61,198 nucleotides of DNA from Clostridia bacterium. Lineage in GTDB: Bacteria; Bacillota; Clostridia; Christensenellales; CAG-138. The stretch is from positions 1 through 61,198 of the forward strand of contig JAEDJH010000001.1 in the NCBI GenBank assembly GCA_016296415.1, written 5' to 3'. The translations under genes and the position numbers were made by a program. Positions within the stretch are counted from its first letter, which is position 1. Every line of letters begins with the position of its first letter. The notes under the pieces are model-generated. The model saw only the letters and a list, made by a program, of their open reading frames with translations. It was not told the DNA's origin and ran no database searches. This document shows positions 47,076-55,988 of the stretch, one piece after another.

Positions 47076-49505
47076 ATGGGAATATTCGACCGTTTTACCG
47101 AGGGTGCAAGACGCACCATGTCTTATGCGCAGGAGAGCGCAAAGCAGCTCGGCCGCAACTATGTCGGAAGCGAGGATCTGCTTATAGGGCTGCTGCGTGT
47201 ATCCGACTCGGTGGCAGCCAAGGCACTCGCTCGCTTCGGCGTTATGGAGAGCGATGCCTTTGAGCGTGCAAGCGCCATAACCAACAAGGGTGACTATCAG
47301 TTCACCGACACCTTCGGCTATAATCCGCATACAAAAAAAATACTCGAGCTCAGCCTTTATGAAGCAAAGATGATGAAAACAAGCTACATCGGCACGGAGC
47401 ATATACTCCTCGCCATCATCAGCGAGCAGGGATGCACGGCCGCAAAAATACTCATCGAGCTCGGAGTCGATCTGAATGCGCTAAGAAAGAGCATCGTCCA
47501 GAGCATAGGCGGTGATATGCCTGCATCGGTTTCATCCGCCGCACCCGAAACATCGTCCACCCCCACTCTTGACCAGTATTCAAAGGACATTACGGCGGCG
47601 GCTCGCTCGGGCGAGCTTGACCCCGTTATCGGCAGGCACGACGAAATACAGCGCATAATACAGATTTTGAGCCGCAGGAGCAAGAACAACCCCGTTCTTA
47701 TCGGTGATCCCGGCGTCGGAAAAAGCGCAATAATCGAGGGGCTTGCCCAGAGCATCGTAAATAACGAAATACCCGATCTTCTTCGAAACAAGCGTGTTGT
47801 TTCGCTCGACCTCGGACAAATGCTCGCAGGAACAAAGTTCCGCGGCGAATTTGAGGAGCGCATCAAATCTACAATCAACGAGCTTAAAGGCGGCGACACA
47901 ATACTTTTCATCGACGAGCTTCATACCATAGTCGGTGCAGGTGCCACCGAGGGCAGCGTAGATGCCTCAAACATCCTCAAACCCGCTCTTGCAAGGGGCG
48001 AGATACAGGTCGTAGGTGCCACGACGCCCGATGAATACCGAAAGTATATCGAAAAGGATGCCGCCTTGGAGCGCAGATTCCAGCCTGTTAACGTCGGCGA
48101 GCCTACGGAAGAGGAAACCTATGCGATACTGTGCGGCCTCCGTGACAGATATGAAGCGCACCACAAGGTACATATAACCGACGAGGCATTGCACGCCGCC
48201 GTCTCGTTGTCCGACAGATACATAACCGACCGCTTCCTCCCCGATAAGGCGATCGACCTTATGGACGAAGCCGCAAGCCGTGTCAGACTGTCGGGCTATG
48301 TCGCCCCTCCTGATGTAAAGGAGCTTGAAAGCAAGCTCGAGTCCCTTCTGAAGGAAAAAGAGGAAGCCGTAAACAACCAAAACTATGAGCGTGCCGCCGC
48401 TGTTAGGGATGAGGAGCAAAAGCTGAGAGGGGAAATTTCCACCATAAGAGATGCGTGGGAGCAGCACCGAAACAGCAAGGACAGCACCGTATCCGAGGAG
48501 GATATAGCGCAGGTAGTAAACGCATGGACAGGAATACCCGTTAAGCAGCTCACCGAGGACGAGAGCGAAAAGCTTCTGCGCCTTGAGGCAACGCTGCACG
48601 AGCGCGTTATCGGGCAGGATGAGGCGGTTTCCGCAGTATCAAGAGCCATCCGCAGAGCAAGGGCGGGTTTAAAGGACCCGAGACGACCGATCGGCTCGTA
48701 TCTGTTTTTAGGACCGACAGGTGTAGGAAAAACGGAGCTTTCAAAGGCTCTTGCGGAAGCAATGTTCTCCGACGAGGACGCAATGATACGGCTGGATATG
48801 TCAGAGTACATGGAGTCGCATTCCGTATCCCGCCTTATCGGCTCGCCTCCCGGATACGTCGGCTATGATGATGGCGGTCAGCTTACAAAAAGCATCAGGC
48901 GAAAACCTTACAGTGTGGTACTGCTCGATGAGATCGAGAAAGCACATCCCGATGTATTTAACATACTCCTGCAGGTACTTGAAGACGGTCGCTTGACGGA
49001 CGCACACGGCAGAACCGTTGACTTTAGAAACTGCATCATCATTATGACGTCGAATCTCGGCGCATCGAAGATAACGAGTGATAAGACAATGGGATTTGCA
49101 GCGACAGATCGCTCGGTCGTCTCCTATGAGCGCATGAAGGAAGTAATGATGTCCGAGCTGAAAAAGGCGTTTCGCCCCGAGTTTTTGAACAGGATAGACG
49201 AGATAATCATCTTCCACCCTCTGGAGGCGGAGCAAACAATGGAAATAGTAAAGCTCATGCTCAGGGACGTAACGGACCGCCTGAGGGAACGCAATATAGA
49301 GCTTATTGTCACGCACGAAGCGGCTGTTCATCTTGCGAGCGACGGTTTCGACCCGCAGTTCGGCGCAAGACCGCTGAGACGTGCCATACAAAACCAGCTT
49401 GAGGATAACCTGAGCGAGGTAATACTATCGGGTGAAATTCGCTTCGGCGATAAGGTTGAGGCATACGCCGAGGACGGACAGCTAAAATTCAGAAAGGTAG
49501 AGTGA
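47076..49505 (+). CDS. clpC: ClpC, AAA+ unfoldase of the Clp protease
   Basis: 809 residues, two AAA+ domains: Walker A GDPGVGKS near residue 211 and GPTGVGKT near residue 546, with Walker B motifs ILFIDELHT and VVLLDEIEKAH. The N-terminal double Clp domain, which binds adaptor and arginine-phosphorylated substrates, is at about 1-145. The middle coiled-coil region carries a UVR motif (NYERAAAVRDEE). The LGF/IGF loop for ClpP docking lies in the second AAA+ domain (DKTMGFA region). GGAGG precedes the ATG. CtsR, normally first in this operon, is absent. Confidence 0.96.
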   Translation: MGIFDRFTEGARRTMSYAQESAKQLGRNYVGSEDLLIGLLRVSDSVAAKALARFGVMESDAFERASAITNKGDYQFTDTFGYNPHTKKILELSLYEAKMMKTSYIGTEHILLAIISEQGCTAAKILIELGVDLNALRKSIVQSIGGDMPASVSSAAPETSSTPTLDQYSKDITAAARSGELDPVIGRHDEIQRIIQILSRRSKNNPVLIGDPGVGKSAIIEGLAQSIVNNEIPDLLRNKRVVSLDLGQMLAGTKFRGEFEERIKSTINELKGGDTILFIDELHTIVGAGATEGSVDASNILKPALARGEIQVVGATTPDEYRKYIEKDAALERRFQPVNVGEPTEEETYAILCGLRDRYEAHHKVHITDEALHAAVSLSDRYITDRFLPDKAIDLMDEAASRVRLSGYVAPPDVKELESKLESLLKEKEEAVNNQNYERAAAVRDEEQKLRGEISTIRDAWEQHRNSKDSTVSEEDIAQVVNAWTGIPVKQLTEDESEKLLRLEATLHERVIGQDEAVSAVSRAIRRARAGLKDPRRPIGSYLFLGPTGVGKTELSKALAEAMFSDEDAMIRLDMSEYMESHSVSRLIGSPPGYVGYDDGGQLTKSIRRKPYSVVLLDEIEKAHPDVFNILLQVLEDGRLTDAHGRTVDFRNCIIIMTSNLGASKITSDKTMGFAATDRSVVSYERMKEVMMSELKKAFRPEFLNRIDEIIIFHPLEAEQTMEIVKLMLRDVTDRLRERNIELIVTHEAAVHLASDGFDPQFGARPLRRAIQNQLEDNLSEVILSGEIRFGDKVEAYAEDGQLKFRKVE

Positions 49506-49512
49506 GTGCGAC

Positions 49513-51126
49513 ATGGTAAAGGGATTTTCTTTCGGGATTCGTTTTGACATGGTCTACACGGACAGCAGCGACGATGCGGCGAGGTTTATTTTCGAGGAGA
49601 TTTTCTCCGTCCTCACCACATCGGATCTGAGGGGCATCGAGATATACGGCGGAATGGCAAACGAGTCAGACCCCGCCGAAAACGGCATCTATACCGTGTT
49701 TATGTCCGGCGGCTCTCTTAAGGAAATGCGTAGGATTTTCAAAAAGTTGAAGTCCGACGAGGGAATAAAGATGTACCTCGCTTCATCCTCCCCGTTCATC
49801 GAAAAGAACAACATGAACAATCTCTCCGAGTTTGACTTTTTCGGCGAGGTGAAATGGGACGGCACTTTAAAGGGCGGCAATAAGGAAATTTTCGGTCTTA
49901 TGGTTCCGAAAAAGCACGGTAAGCGGCGTCCTGTCGGCAAAAACATCAAAATGGTACTTGCTCCCGACTCGTTCAAGGGCAGCATCGGCTCCAGCGAGGC
50001 AATAAAGCGCCTTACTTTGGCGGCAAGGCGTCATTTTCCGGGCGTACGCATTGTTCCCGTACCCATTGCCGATGGCGGCGAGGGTACTGTAGAGGCGCTC
50101 GTAACGGCTGCAAACGGCAGCTATCGCTTCTGTGACGCCACCTCCCCCATGGGCAGGCGCATAAAGGCCCGCTATGGCGTTTTATACGGAAAAACCGCAA
50201 TTATAGAGATGGCCGCCGCATCCGGAATGAACATCGACCCGACCGACGGTTTTGACCTTACCCGTGCATCGAGCTTCGGCACGGGCGAGCTGATTCGACG
50301 TGCGCTGGACGAGGGCATTCGCGATATAATTATCGGTATCGGCGGAAGCGCCACGAATGACTGCGGCATCGGCTGCGCCCGCGCTCTCGGTTTCAAGCTT
50401 TACGACAAAGACGACAACGAGCTTACGGGAACAGGTTCGGATATGATAAATGTTCGCAGAATCGACTCTGAGTTTATGCATCCGAGAATAAAGGACACAA
50501 GGTTCACCGTGATGTGTGACGTAACAAATCCTTTGCTTGGAGAAAGCGGTGCAACCATGACCTACGGTCCGCAAAAGGGCGGAACTCCGGAACAGCTTAA
50601 CGAGCTGGAGCTTGGTATGCAGAATATGTGCAATATTTTGTCCGACTACGCCTCTGCCGACGTGAACGGACAGCGGGGCGCCGGAGCCGCAGGCGGCATG
50701 GGTGCAATGCTGTTTTCTCTGCTCGGTGCCGAATTAAAACCCGGCATTGATGCGCTTTTGCAGGCGGTCGATTTTCACAAGCTGTTAAAAGGAGCGGCGC
50801 TGGTCGTTACCGGCGAAGGTCGCCTCGACAGCCAGACCACAAGGAATGGAAAGGCCGTCGCAGGAATACTCAAAGCCTGCTGCGGCAAGGGCATCCCTGT
50901 GGCAATAATTACCGGAAGTCTGGGCGAAAATGCCGAAGAGATATACGATATCGGAAACGCAGGTATAATGACGCTTATCAACGCCCCCATGACCGGCGAC
51001 GAAGCCATTCAAGATGCCGTTAGGCTTTTTGACGATGCCGCTGACAGAATGTTTCGTCTCATTCGCATGGGACGGGACGTTGAAAAGATCGGCGCTCCCA
51101 AACTGCCCGGACAGCGATGGCGGTAG
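49513..51126 (+). CDS. Glycerate kinase with an extra N-terminal domain
   Basis: 537 residues. Residues from about 145 match bacterial glycerate kinase (GlxK type): MVLAPDSFKGSIGSSEAI, PIADGGEGTVEAL, GIGGSATNDCGIG and VVTGEGRLDSQT are all intact. The product would be 2- or 3-phosphoglycerate. The first 145 residues (MVKGFSFGIRFDMVYTDSSD and onward) are a mixed alpha-beta domain I do not recognise; a Lys/Arg-rich linker (PKKHGKRRPVGKN) joins them. The reading frame is continuous and the frame and codon use do not change, so this looks like a true fusion. The start has only a weak AAAGG site and lies 7 bases after clpC. Confidence 0.83.
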   Translation: MVKGFSFGIRFDMVYTDSSDDAARFIFEEIFSVLTTSDLRGIEIYGGMANESDPAENGIYTVFMSGGSLKEMRRIFKKLKSDEGIKMYLASSSPFIEKNNMNNLSEFDFFGEVKWDGTLKGGNKEIFGLMVPKKHGKRRPVGKNIKMVLAPDSFKGSIGSSEAIKRLTLAARRHFPGVRIVPVPIADGGEGTVEALVTAANGSYRFCDATSPMGRRIKARYGVLYGKTAIIEMAAASGMNIDPTDGFDLTRASSFGTGELIRRALDEGIRDIIIGIGGSATNDCGIGCARALGFKLYDKDDNELTGTGSDMINVRRIDSEFMHPRIKDTRFTVMCDVTNPLLGESGATMTYGPQKGGTPEQLNELELGMQNMCNILSDYASADVNGQRGAGAAGGMGAMLFSLLGAELKPGIDALLQAVDFHKLLKGAALVVTGEGRLDSQTTRNGKAVAGILKACCGKGIPVAIITGSLGENAEEIYDIGNAGIMTLINAPMTGDEAIQDAVRLFDDAADRMFRLIRMGRDVEKIGAPKLPGQRWR

Positions 51127-51137
51127 GCAGCAAACGC

Positions 51138-51178
51138 AAAAGCCGCTGGCAACGAAGCTCTGCGGCTTTGTTATTATT
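51138..51178. terminator. Terminator between convergent genes
   Basis: AAAGCCGC (51139-51146) pairs with GCGGCTTT (51162-51169) over a 15-base loop. A T-rich stretch follows on the plus strand. Confidence 0.65.
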
Positions 51179-51183
51179 TGGTG

Positions 51184-52077
51184 TTACTGTGTTATCTCCA
51201 CATCAGTGCCATCACAGAACAACCTTATACTTCCGTCGCAGGTGACAAAAAACTCAATTTGGAGCGTTTCAAGTGCCTGCACAAGCTTTTCCTCAACCGT
51301 CGCATCATTGTACTTGGTTTCGATTTCACGACTATTCGCCGTTATCACAGCATAGGTGGGGTCAATGACGGACAGCAGCTCTGTCAGCACCTTGTAATAA
51401 TCGCCGTGGTGCGGAAGCTTTACAAGCGCATAGTCGAAAGCGGCTTCGCCATCCGCATCTGTTGTCAGCCTGTCATAATACTCCTGCGTTCTCGCCTTCA
51501 GTGCATCTCCCATGAACACAAATTTTTGACTCCCGTAACTCAGGGTCGTAATGAGTGAGTAATTATTTTCATCCTTATATGTGGGCTCGGAGGGAACATT
51601 TATCCAAAATTCACCCTCCCCTGCCTCAAAAAACATATCCTCATTGGGACGAATAAGCTCCGTTCCCTTCCTGCTTACCGCTTTCATAAGCAGGGCATAA
51701 GGGTCGGAGGTATCCGAAAAATCGGGCGCAATGATCCTCTCGACGGCAAAGTTGTTCAAAATTTCGACCGCACTTCCTATATGATCCTTATCATAATGAG
51801 TGAGTATGAGATGGTCAATTTTTGTGATACCGTACGCACGGAGGCGCTCCGATATATACGCCCCGTCATCCACATCCGCCGTATCTATCACAATGACCTC
51901 ATCGTCGATGCAGATGATGATGCAGTCGGACTTTCCTGTGCTGAGTATCTCTATTTTCAGACCATCATTTTCATATACCATTGGCTCCGGTAGGGTCTTT
52001 TTACACGAACACAGCAAAAGAACCGCTGCACACATCAGCATAAAGGCAATTATTCTTCTCACACCCACGCAACGCAT
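51184..52077 (-). CDS. MBL-fold lipoprotein, ComEC C-terminal-like
   Basis: 297 residues. Signal peptide with lipobox LLLCSC (C about 24). The metallo-beta-lactamase domain carries HYDKDHIG, the aspartate in FVFMGDALK and PHHGDYY. This is the set of motifs seen in ComEC-type competence MBL domains, with no membrane channel. Exported MBL proteins of this kind are of unknown substrate; nuclease or phosphodiesterase activity is possible. The ATG shares one base with the stop of the upstream MFS gene (TGATG). Confidence 0.8.
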   Translation of the reverse strand: MRCVGVRRIIAFMLMCAAVLLLCSCKKTLPEPMVYENDGLKIEILSTGKSDCIIICIDDEVIVIDTADVDDGAYISERLRAYGITKIDHLILTHYDKDHIGSAVEILNNFAVERIIAPDFSDTSDPYALLMKAVSRKGTELIRPNEDMFFEAGEGEFWINVPSEPTYKDENNYSLITTLSYGSQKFVFMGDALKARTQEYYDRLTTDADGEAAFDYALVKLPHHGDYYKVLTELLSVIDPTYAVITANSREIETKYNDATVEEKLVQALETLQIEFFVTCDGSIRLFCDGTDVEITQ

Positions 52078-53369
52078 CAGGCGCTTACTTCCGTTTCTTC
52101 CGCTTCAGGTACATCCTTGTCATTCGGCACGGTGAGCATCAGTGCTCCGCCCGCTATAAACAGAACAAGCACGGGTATGATTGCATAATGCACGTCATCG
52201 GTGAACATTCTGACGATCGCCATCAGTGCAGTTCCGAGTACGGATTCAAATCTTCCAAAGATATTGTAGAATCCGAAGAACTCCCCGGCACGCTTTTTAT
52301 CGGGTATGAGTTTGCCGAAGAACGATCTTGAGAGCGCCTGTATGCCGCCCTGCGCCGTTCCGACGAGCCCCGCAAGCACGAGGAAGTGCCAGCTTTCTGT
52401 CATAAACAGCCCAACGATGCTGACGAGAACGTATGTGCATATTCCTACCATTATCATGGTTTTATTCGAGAATTTCCTGCTCAAATGGTTGTAGGCGATC
52501 GAACACGGGCAGGCAACGATCTGCGTTATGAACAGACCTCCGAGTATGTACAGTATGTCAAAATCGAGCGAGGTAGCAAGCTTTGACGCCGACATGATTA
52601 TCGCTCCTACGCCGTTTATGTAGCAAAAGTATGCAATAAAGAACTTGAACAGGTTCTTTTCTTCCATCATCAGCTTTGCACTCTTTACTATTCTCGCAAA
52701 GCTTTTCCTGATTATGTTACGCTCCGGCTCAATATAGGAGACCTGACGCACATGCTTGAAAAACGGTATCGTAAACACCGCCCACCAAATTGCGGTGATT
52801 CCACAGGCAAGTCGCATCGCTAAAAGTGCGCTTATGGGAATTACGCCTAACCAGTATTCGCTTAAAACAAGCAGAGCAATGCTTGCAATAAACGGTATCG
52901 TGCTTCCGCCGATATAGCCCATGGCATAGCCCCAGGAGGAAACCCTGTCCATTCTGTCACGGGAGGTAACGTCAACCAAAAACGCATCGTAGAACACGTT
53001 TGCGCCGGCAAAGCAAAGATTTGTTATCGCATAAAGCAGTACAAGCATAACGAACGTATTTGTCACGGAAATAAGGCCCGTCGATAAAATTGCAACGGCA
53101 AAGAATCCGGCGAACATCCGCATTCTCTTGCCCTTGTAATCGGCCGCCGCACCGAGTATCGGTGCAAATATCGCAACAACAAGCGCAGACAGCGCCCCCG
53201 CCCACAGCCAAATGGCATCGCTCGCACTGTCAGCGATACCCTCGGCACGGGCAATTTCCGTTGCATAAATCGAAAGCACCGAGGCCGCAAGAATGGAAAA
53301 AGCCGAATTTGCCCAGTCGTACATTATCCAGCTCCACTCACTCTTTGTAAATCTCTTCTGTTTCTCCAT
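52077..53369 (-). CDS. MFS transporter of the UMF1/Atg22-like family
   Basis: About 430 residues and 12 membrane helices. The start ESWSWIMYDWANSAFSILAASV-type region (SEWSWIMYDWANSAFS) is a hallmark of the UMF1/Atg22 family of major facilitator proteins; FAGANVFYDAFLVDVTSRDRMDRVSSWGYAMGYIGG is also conserved. In fungi Atg22 exports amino acids; the bacterial substrate is unknown. Either of two adjacent ATGs (53372 or 53369) may be used. Confidence 0.85.
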   Translation of the reverse strand: MEKQKRFTKSEWSWIMYDWANSAFSILAASVLSIYATEIARAEGIADSASDAIWLWAGALSALVVAIFAPILGAAADYKGKRMRMFAGFFAVAILSTGLISVTNTFVMLVLLYAITNLCFAGANVFYDAFLVDVTSRDRMDRVSSWGYAMGYIGGSTIPFIASIALLVLSEYWLGVIPISALLAMRLACGITAIWWAVFTIPFFKHVRQVSYIEPERNIIRKSFARIVKSAKLMMEEKNLFKFFIAYFCYINGVGAIIMSASKLATSLDFDILYILGGLFITQIVACPCSIAYNHLSRKFSNKTMIMVGICTYVLVSIVGLFMTESWHFLVLAGLVGTAQGGIQALSRSFFGKLIPDKKRAGEFFGFYNIFGRFESVLGTALMAIVRMFTDDVHYAIIPVLVLFIAGGALMLTVPNDKDVPEAEETEVSA

Positions 53370-53416
53370 CATATCCCCCTGTCGGTTTATGTAACCGAAA
53401 ACATTTTTACCTATAT

Positions 53417-53445
53417 ATAATATCATTTCACGCTCTTTACTGCAA
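53417..53445 (-). promoter_or_regulatory. Promoter of the MFS-MBL operon
   Basis: On the minus strand TTGCAG (53445-53440), a 17-base spacer and TATTAT (53422-53417). Confidence 0.55.
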
Positions 53446-53583
53446 GGTATTTATTTTACCGTGGTTCTGCAAGGTTTACCGTTTTTATATGTGCCAAAAG
53501 GCGTAAATTCGCTCATCCTGCTCTTCCCGTGTCGAGAACCGCAGCATATAGATCGGCCGCTCTGTACAGCGCAGCCGTCAAGC

Positions 53584-54030
53584 TCACAGACTGAATCTAT
53601 AGATGCACTTATGCGTTTCGCCATTGTATATTCTCATATCACTGTCTTGAGGCAATTCGGCTGTTTCAATCAACTCGCCCTGAAGGCATTCGCAGGTCTT
53701 CCTCGAAGGAATATTTTCGGGATTGCAGGTGATATACAAATATGTCATCCCATGCCTTTTAGCCAGTGAAAACAGAAGCCTGCACGCCTTTGCCGCATAA
53801 TGATGACCCCTGTATTCCTACTTTACTCGGTATCCGATATGCCCTGCGTAATACAGCCCGTCATTATATCCGATTCTAAGATCGCATCTCCCCATTAAAT
53901 TTCCTTGCAAATCGCAAATAGAGAAACAATATGCCGGAACCCGGTTCCTATTCATATTACCTATACTCACCCGGTCCAAAACCAGTTTGATTTCTTCGTT
54001 AGCCAAATAATCCGTGTCAAAAAATTGCAT
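53584..54030 (-). pseudogene. GNAT acetyltransferase gene with an in-frame amber stop
   Basis: The first 70 codons give a protein with GNAT character (VPAYCFSICDLQGNLMGRCDLRIG, GHIGYRVK), then TAG at 53820-53818. The same frame goes on for 77 codons to a TGA at 53586-53584 with the missing GNAT core: YRGHHYAAKACRLLFSLAKR, then LYITCNPENIPSRKTCECL. A single TAG codon for tyrosine, glutamine or similar would restore a full-length 148-residue enzyme. Probably a recent nonsense mutation; readthrough cannot be excluded from sequence. A GGAGG site precedes the ATG by 12 bases. Confidence 0.8.
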
Positions 54031-54068
54031 CGTTAGTGAATACCTCCGTTAAGATGTAAAAGATCTTG

Positions 54069-55181
54069 TCATCCGATTGCCAGTGCAAAAGCCAGCAGTA
54101 CAGCAAGGGCTATAACGTTTGCCGCCGTAAAGAACCCGATAAAACGCACGGTCCTTGCCCCAGGTCGGCGCATGTAGAATTTTAAGGTGATCAAGCTGGC
54201 AAGAGATGCAATGGGGGTTCCGAGACCGCCGATGTTCACGCCCGAAAGCAGCTGCTGCCATTGATCCGTAAAGCCGGACAGAATAACGGCCGCCGGAACG
54301 TTGCTTATCACCTGACTGGTTGCAGCGGCGGTAATAAGCGTGTTCGACTGCAAAAGCCGCTGCAGAAAATCACGGATTGCATCCACTCGCCCTAAATTTT
54401 CAGATACGATGAAAAAGCAAACAAAGGTGAGCAGCAGCATATAGTCTATTTCCTTTAGCAGCTTCCGGTTTGCAATCAGCAATACGGCCACGGTGATTGC
54501 GGTTGTCAGAAGATACGGAACGATCCTGAAGACGGTAAGCAGGCACAGTATAAAAAGTGCCGCATAAACGAGCAGTTGTTTGGAGCTTTGTACGTCTGCG
54601 CTTTCCATCGGCTGATCCGGCAGCTTGTGCGGCAAAAGAAATACTGAGCCCACAGACAATGCAATCAGGCTCACAGCCGTAAGCGGAAGCGTGACCGAGA
54701 AAAAATCGCCGATGTTCACGTTATAGTACGCAAATAAATACAGATTTTGCGGATTACCCACCGGTGTGGCCATACTGCCCAGATTGGCGGCGATTGTCTG
54801 AAAAACGGTTACGGGTATGATGCTTCTGCCGCAGCCAAGCTGGTCAAGGAGCATCAAAGTAAAAGGGATAAAGATTATAAGCGCCACATCGTTGGTTATG
54901 AACATGGAGCTGAAAAACGGAAGCAGTACCAGCGTAACACCCAATATGCGTCCGCTCCGGATATGTTGAAGCAGCCGATAAGCAAGCCAATGAAATGTGC
55001 CGATGGCTTTTAGACCGGCAACGACCGCCATAAGACAGAACAGCAGACACAGCACACGAAAATCGACGTAATGCAAATACTCTCCGTCAGGCGGAACGAT
55101 GAACACAGTTATAATTGCGCATACCGCCGCAGTACAAAGGACGGTTTCATTTGCGACGAATGTTTTTATCTTTTTCAGCAT
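54069..55181 (-). CDS. SLC13/ArsB-NhaD superfamily transporter
   Basis: 370 residues, about 10 membrane helices. SSMFITNDVALIIFIPFTLMLLDQLG and NLGSMATPVGNPQNLYLFAYYN match the CitMHS/ArsB-like ion transporters, including the paired ND and GNPQN motifs. Likely exports or imports an anion (dicarboxylate, arsenite or similar). AGGAGG precedes the ATG at 55181. It is transcribed in line with the flavodoxin-ferredoxin and PP-loop genes, 96 bases downstream. Confidence 0.82.
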   Translation of the reverse strand: MLKKIKTFVANETVLCTAAVCAIITVFIVPPDGEYLHYVDFRVLCLLFCLMAVVAGLKAIGTFHWLAYRLLQHIRSGRILGVTLVLLPFFSSMFITNDVALIIFIPFTLMLLDQLGCGRSIIPVTVFQTIAANLGSMATPVGNPQNLYLFAYYNVNIGDFFSVTLPLTAVSLIALSVGSVFLLPHKLPDQPMESADVQSSKQLLVYAALFILCLLTVFRIVPYLLTTAITVAVLLIANRKLLKEIDYMLLLTFVCFFIVSENLGRVDAIRDFLQRLLQSNTLITAAATSQVISNVPAAVILSGFTDQWQQLLSGVNIGGLGTPIASLASLITLKFYMRRPGARTVRFIGFFTAANVIALAVLLAFALAIG

Positions 55182-55277
55182 GACAATGCCTCCTGTGCAA
55201 AAGATTACTCCCACTACATATTAAACCGATAACCGCAGCAGCGGATACATTGCGAAATTTAGCGGCATTTTCCAACG

Positions 55278-55988
55278 CTAAATATGTATATACCAATTGC
55301 TCACATCCTTTTTCTTTAGGTATAGCCGAAGCGGCAGTCTGTTATAGCTTTTTAATGCACCCGTCGGGCAGTTGGTTACGCATTTCAGGCAGCGTATGCA
55401 GTTGGCGTTTGCTTTACCGTTTTTAATTCCGCCAAATAAACACTCCCGCTCGCATTTACCGCAGTTTATGCACTTAGACCTATCTGTAGTGATTTTCACG
55501 CACATTCGACTGCGAAAGCCCTTTCCAATGTTCGCAAACGGATTTTTGTATGTCTTTTTGATTACTATGGATCCGGGATTTTGGCTTAACGTTTTTTGCA
55601 CCACACAAAGCAGCGGATCAAAATTACTTACCGCTTCTTCTTTCAAGTAAGAATGTTTCGTCGGTACGTATGCTGCGGCAATAATTTCTCCGGCCGTGTA
55701 GCACTGCTGTATCTCGTACAGTACGCGCCCGTGACACATTTTTCCGTAGGTTGCAACTACCGTTAGGTAGCGGGCATTTAGTCTTTTCAAAAAAGCTTTT
55801 ATCACTTCAGGCACATTTTGACAATAAACGGGAAAAACAAGTACCGCTCGCTCGAATACAGTGTAAACGGATCTTTGAGCCTGCTCGGGCTGATTTAAAT
55901 CGTAAACATCCCAGCCCGTTTCTTTTACAAAGTATTCCGCCACAGCTTTGCTTTGATTGGTATTCGAGTAATAAATTATACCGTTCAT
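55278..55988 (-). CDS. Flavodoxin-ferredoxin fusion (EFR1-like)
   Basis: 236 residues. The N-terminal part is flavodoxin-like (YYSNTNQSKAVAEYF in the FMN phosphate loop, FPVYCQNVPEVIKAFL), and the C-terminal part has two 4Fe-4S clusters (CINCGKCERECLFGG and CIRCLKCVTNCP). Proteins of this kind shuttle electrons. The start overlaps the stop of the PP-loop gene by ATGA, so the two are translationally coupled and probably form one reaction system. Confidence 0.82.
   Translation of the reverse strand: MNGIIYYSNTNQSKAVAEYFVKETGWDVYDLNQPEQAQRSVYTVFERAVLVFPVYCQNVPEVIKAFLKRLNARYLTVVATYGKMCHGRVLYEIQQCYTAGEIIAAAYVPTKHSYLKEEAVSNFDPLLCVVQKTLSQNPGSIVIKKTYKNPFANIGKGFRSRMCVKITTDRSKCINCGKCERECLFGGIKNGKANANCIRCLKCVTNCPTGALKSYNRLPLRLYLKKKDVSNWYIHI

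Noticed and set aside
53461..53769. Small plus-strand gene opposite the GNAT pseudogene
   Set aside because: It overlaps the second half of the acetyltransferase frame, has no ribosome binding site and no recognisable features.
53818..53820. TAG read as pyrrolysine in the GNAT gene
   Set aside because: No pyl genes are in the window and the family does not use pyrrolysine; a nonsense mutation is simpler.
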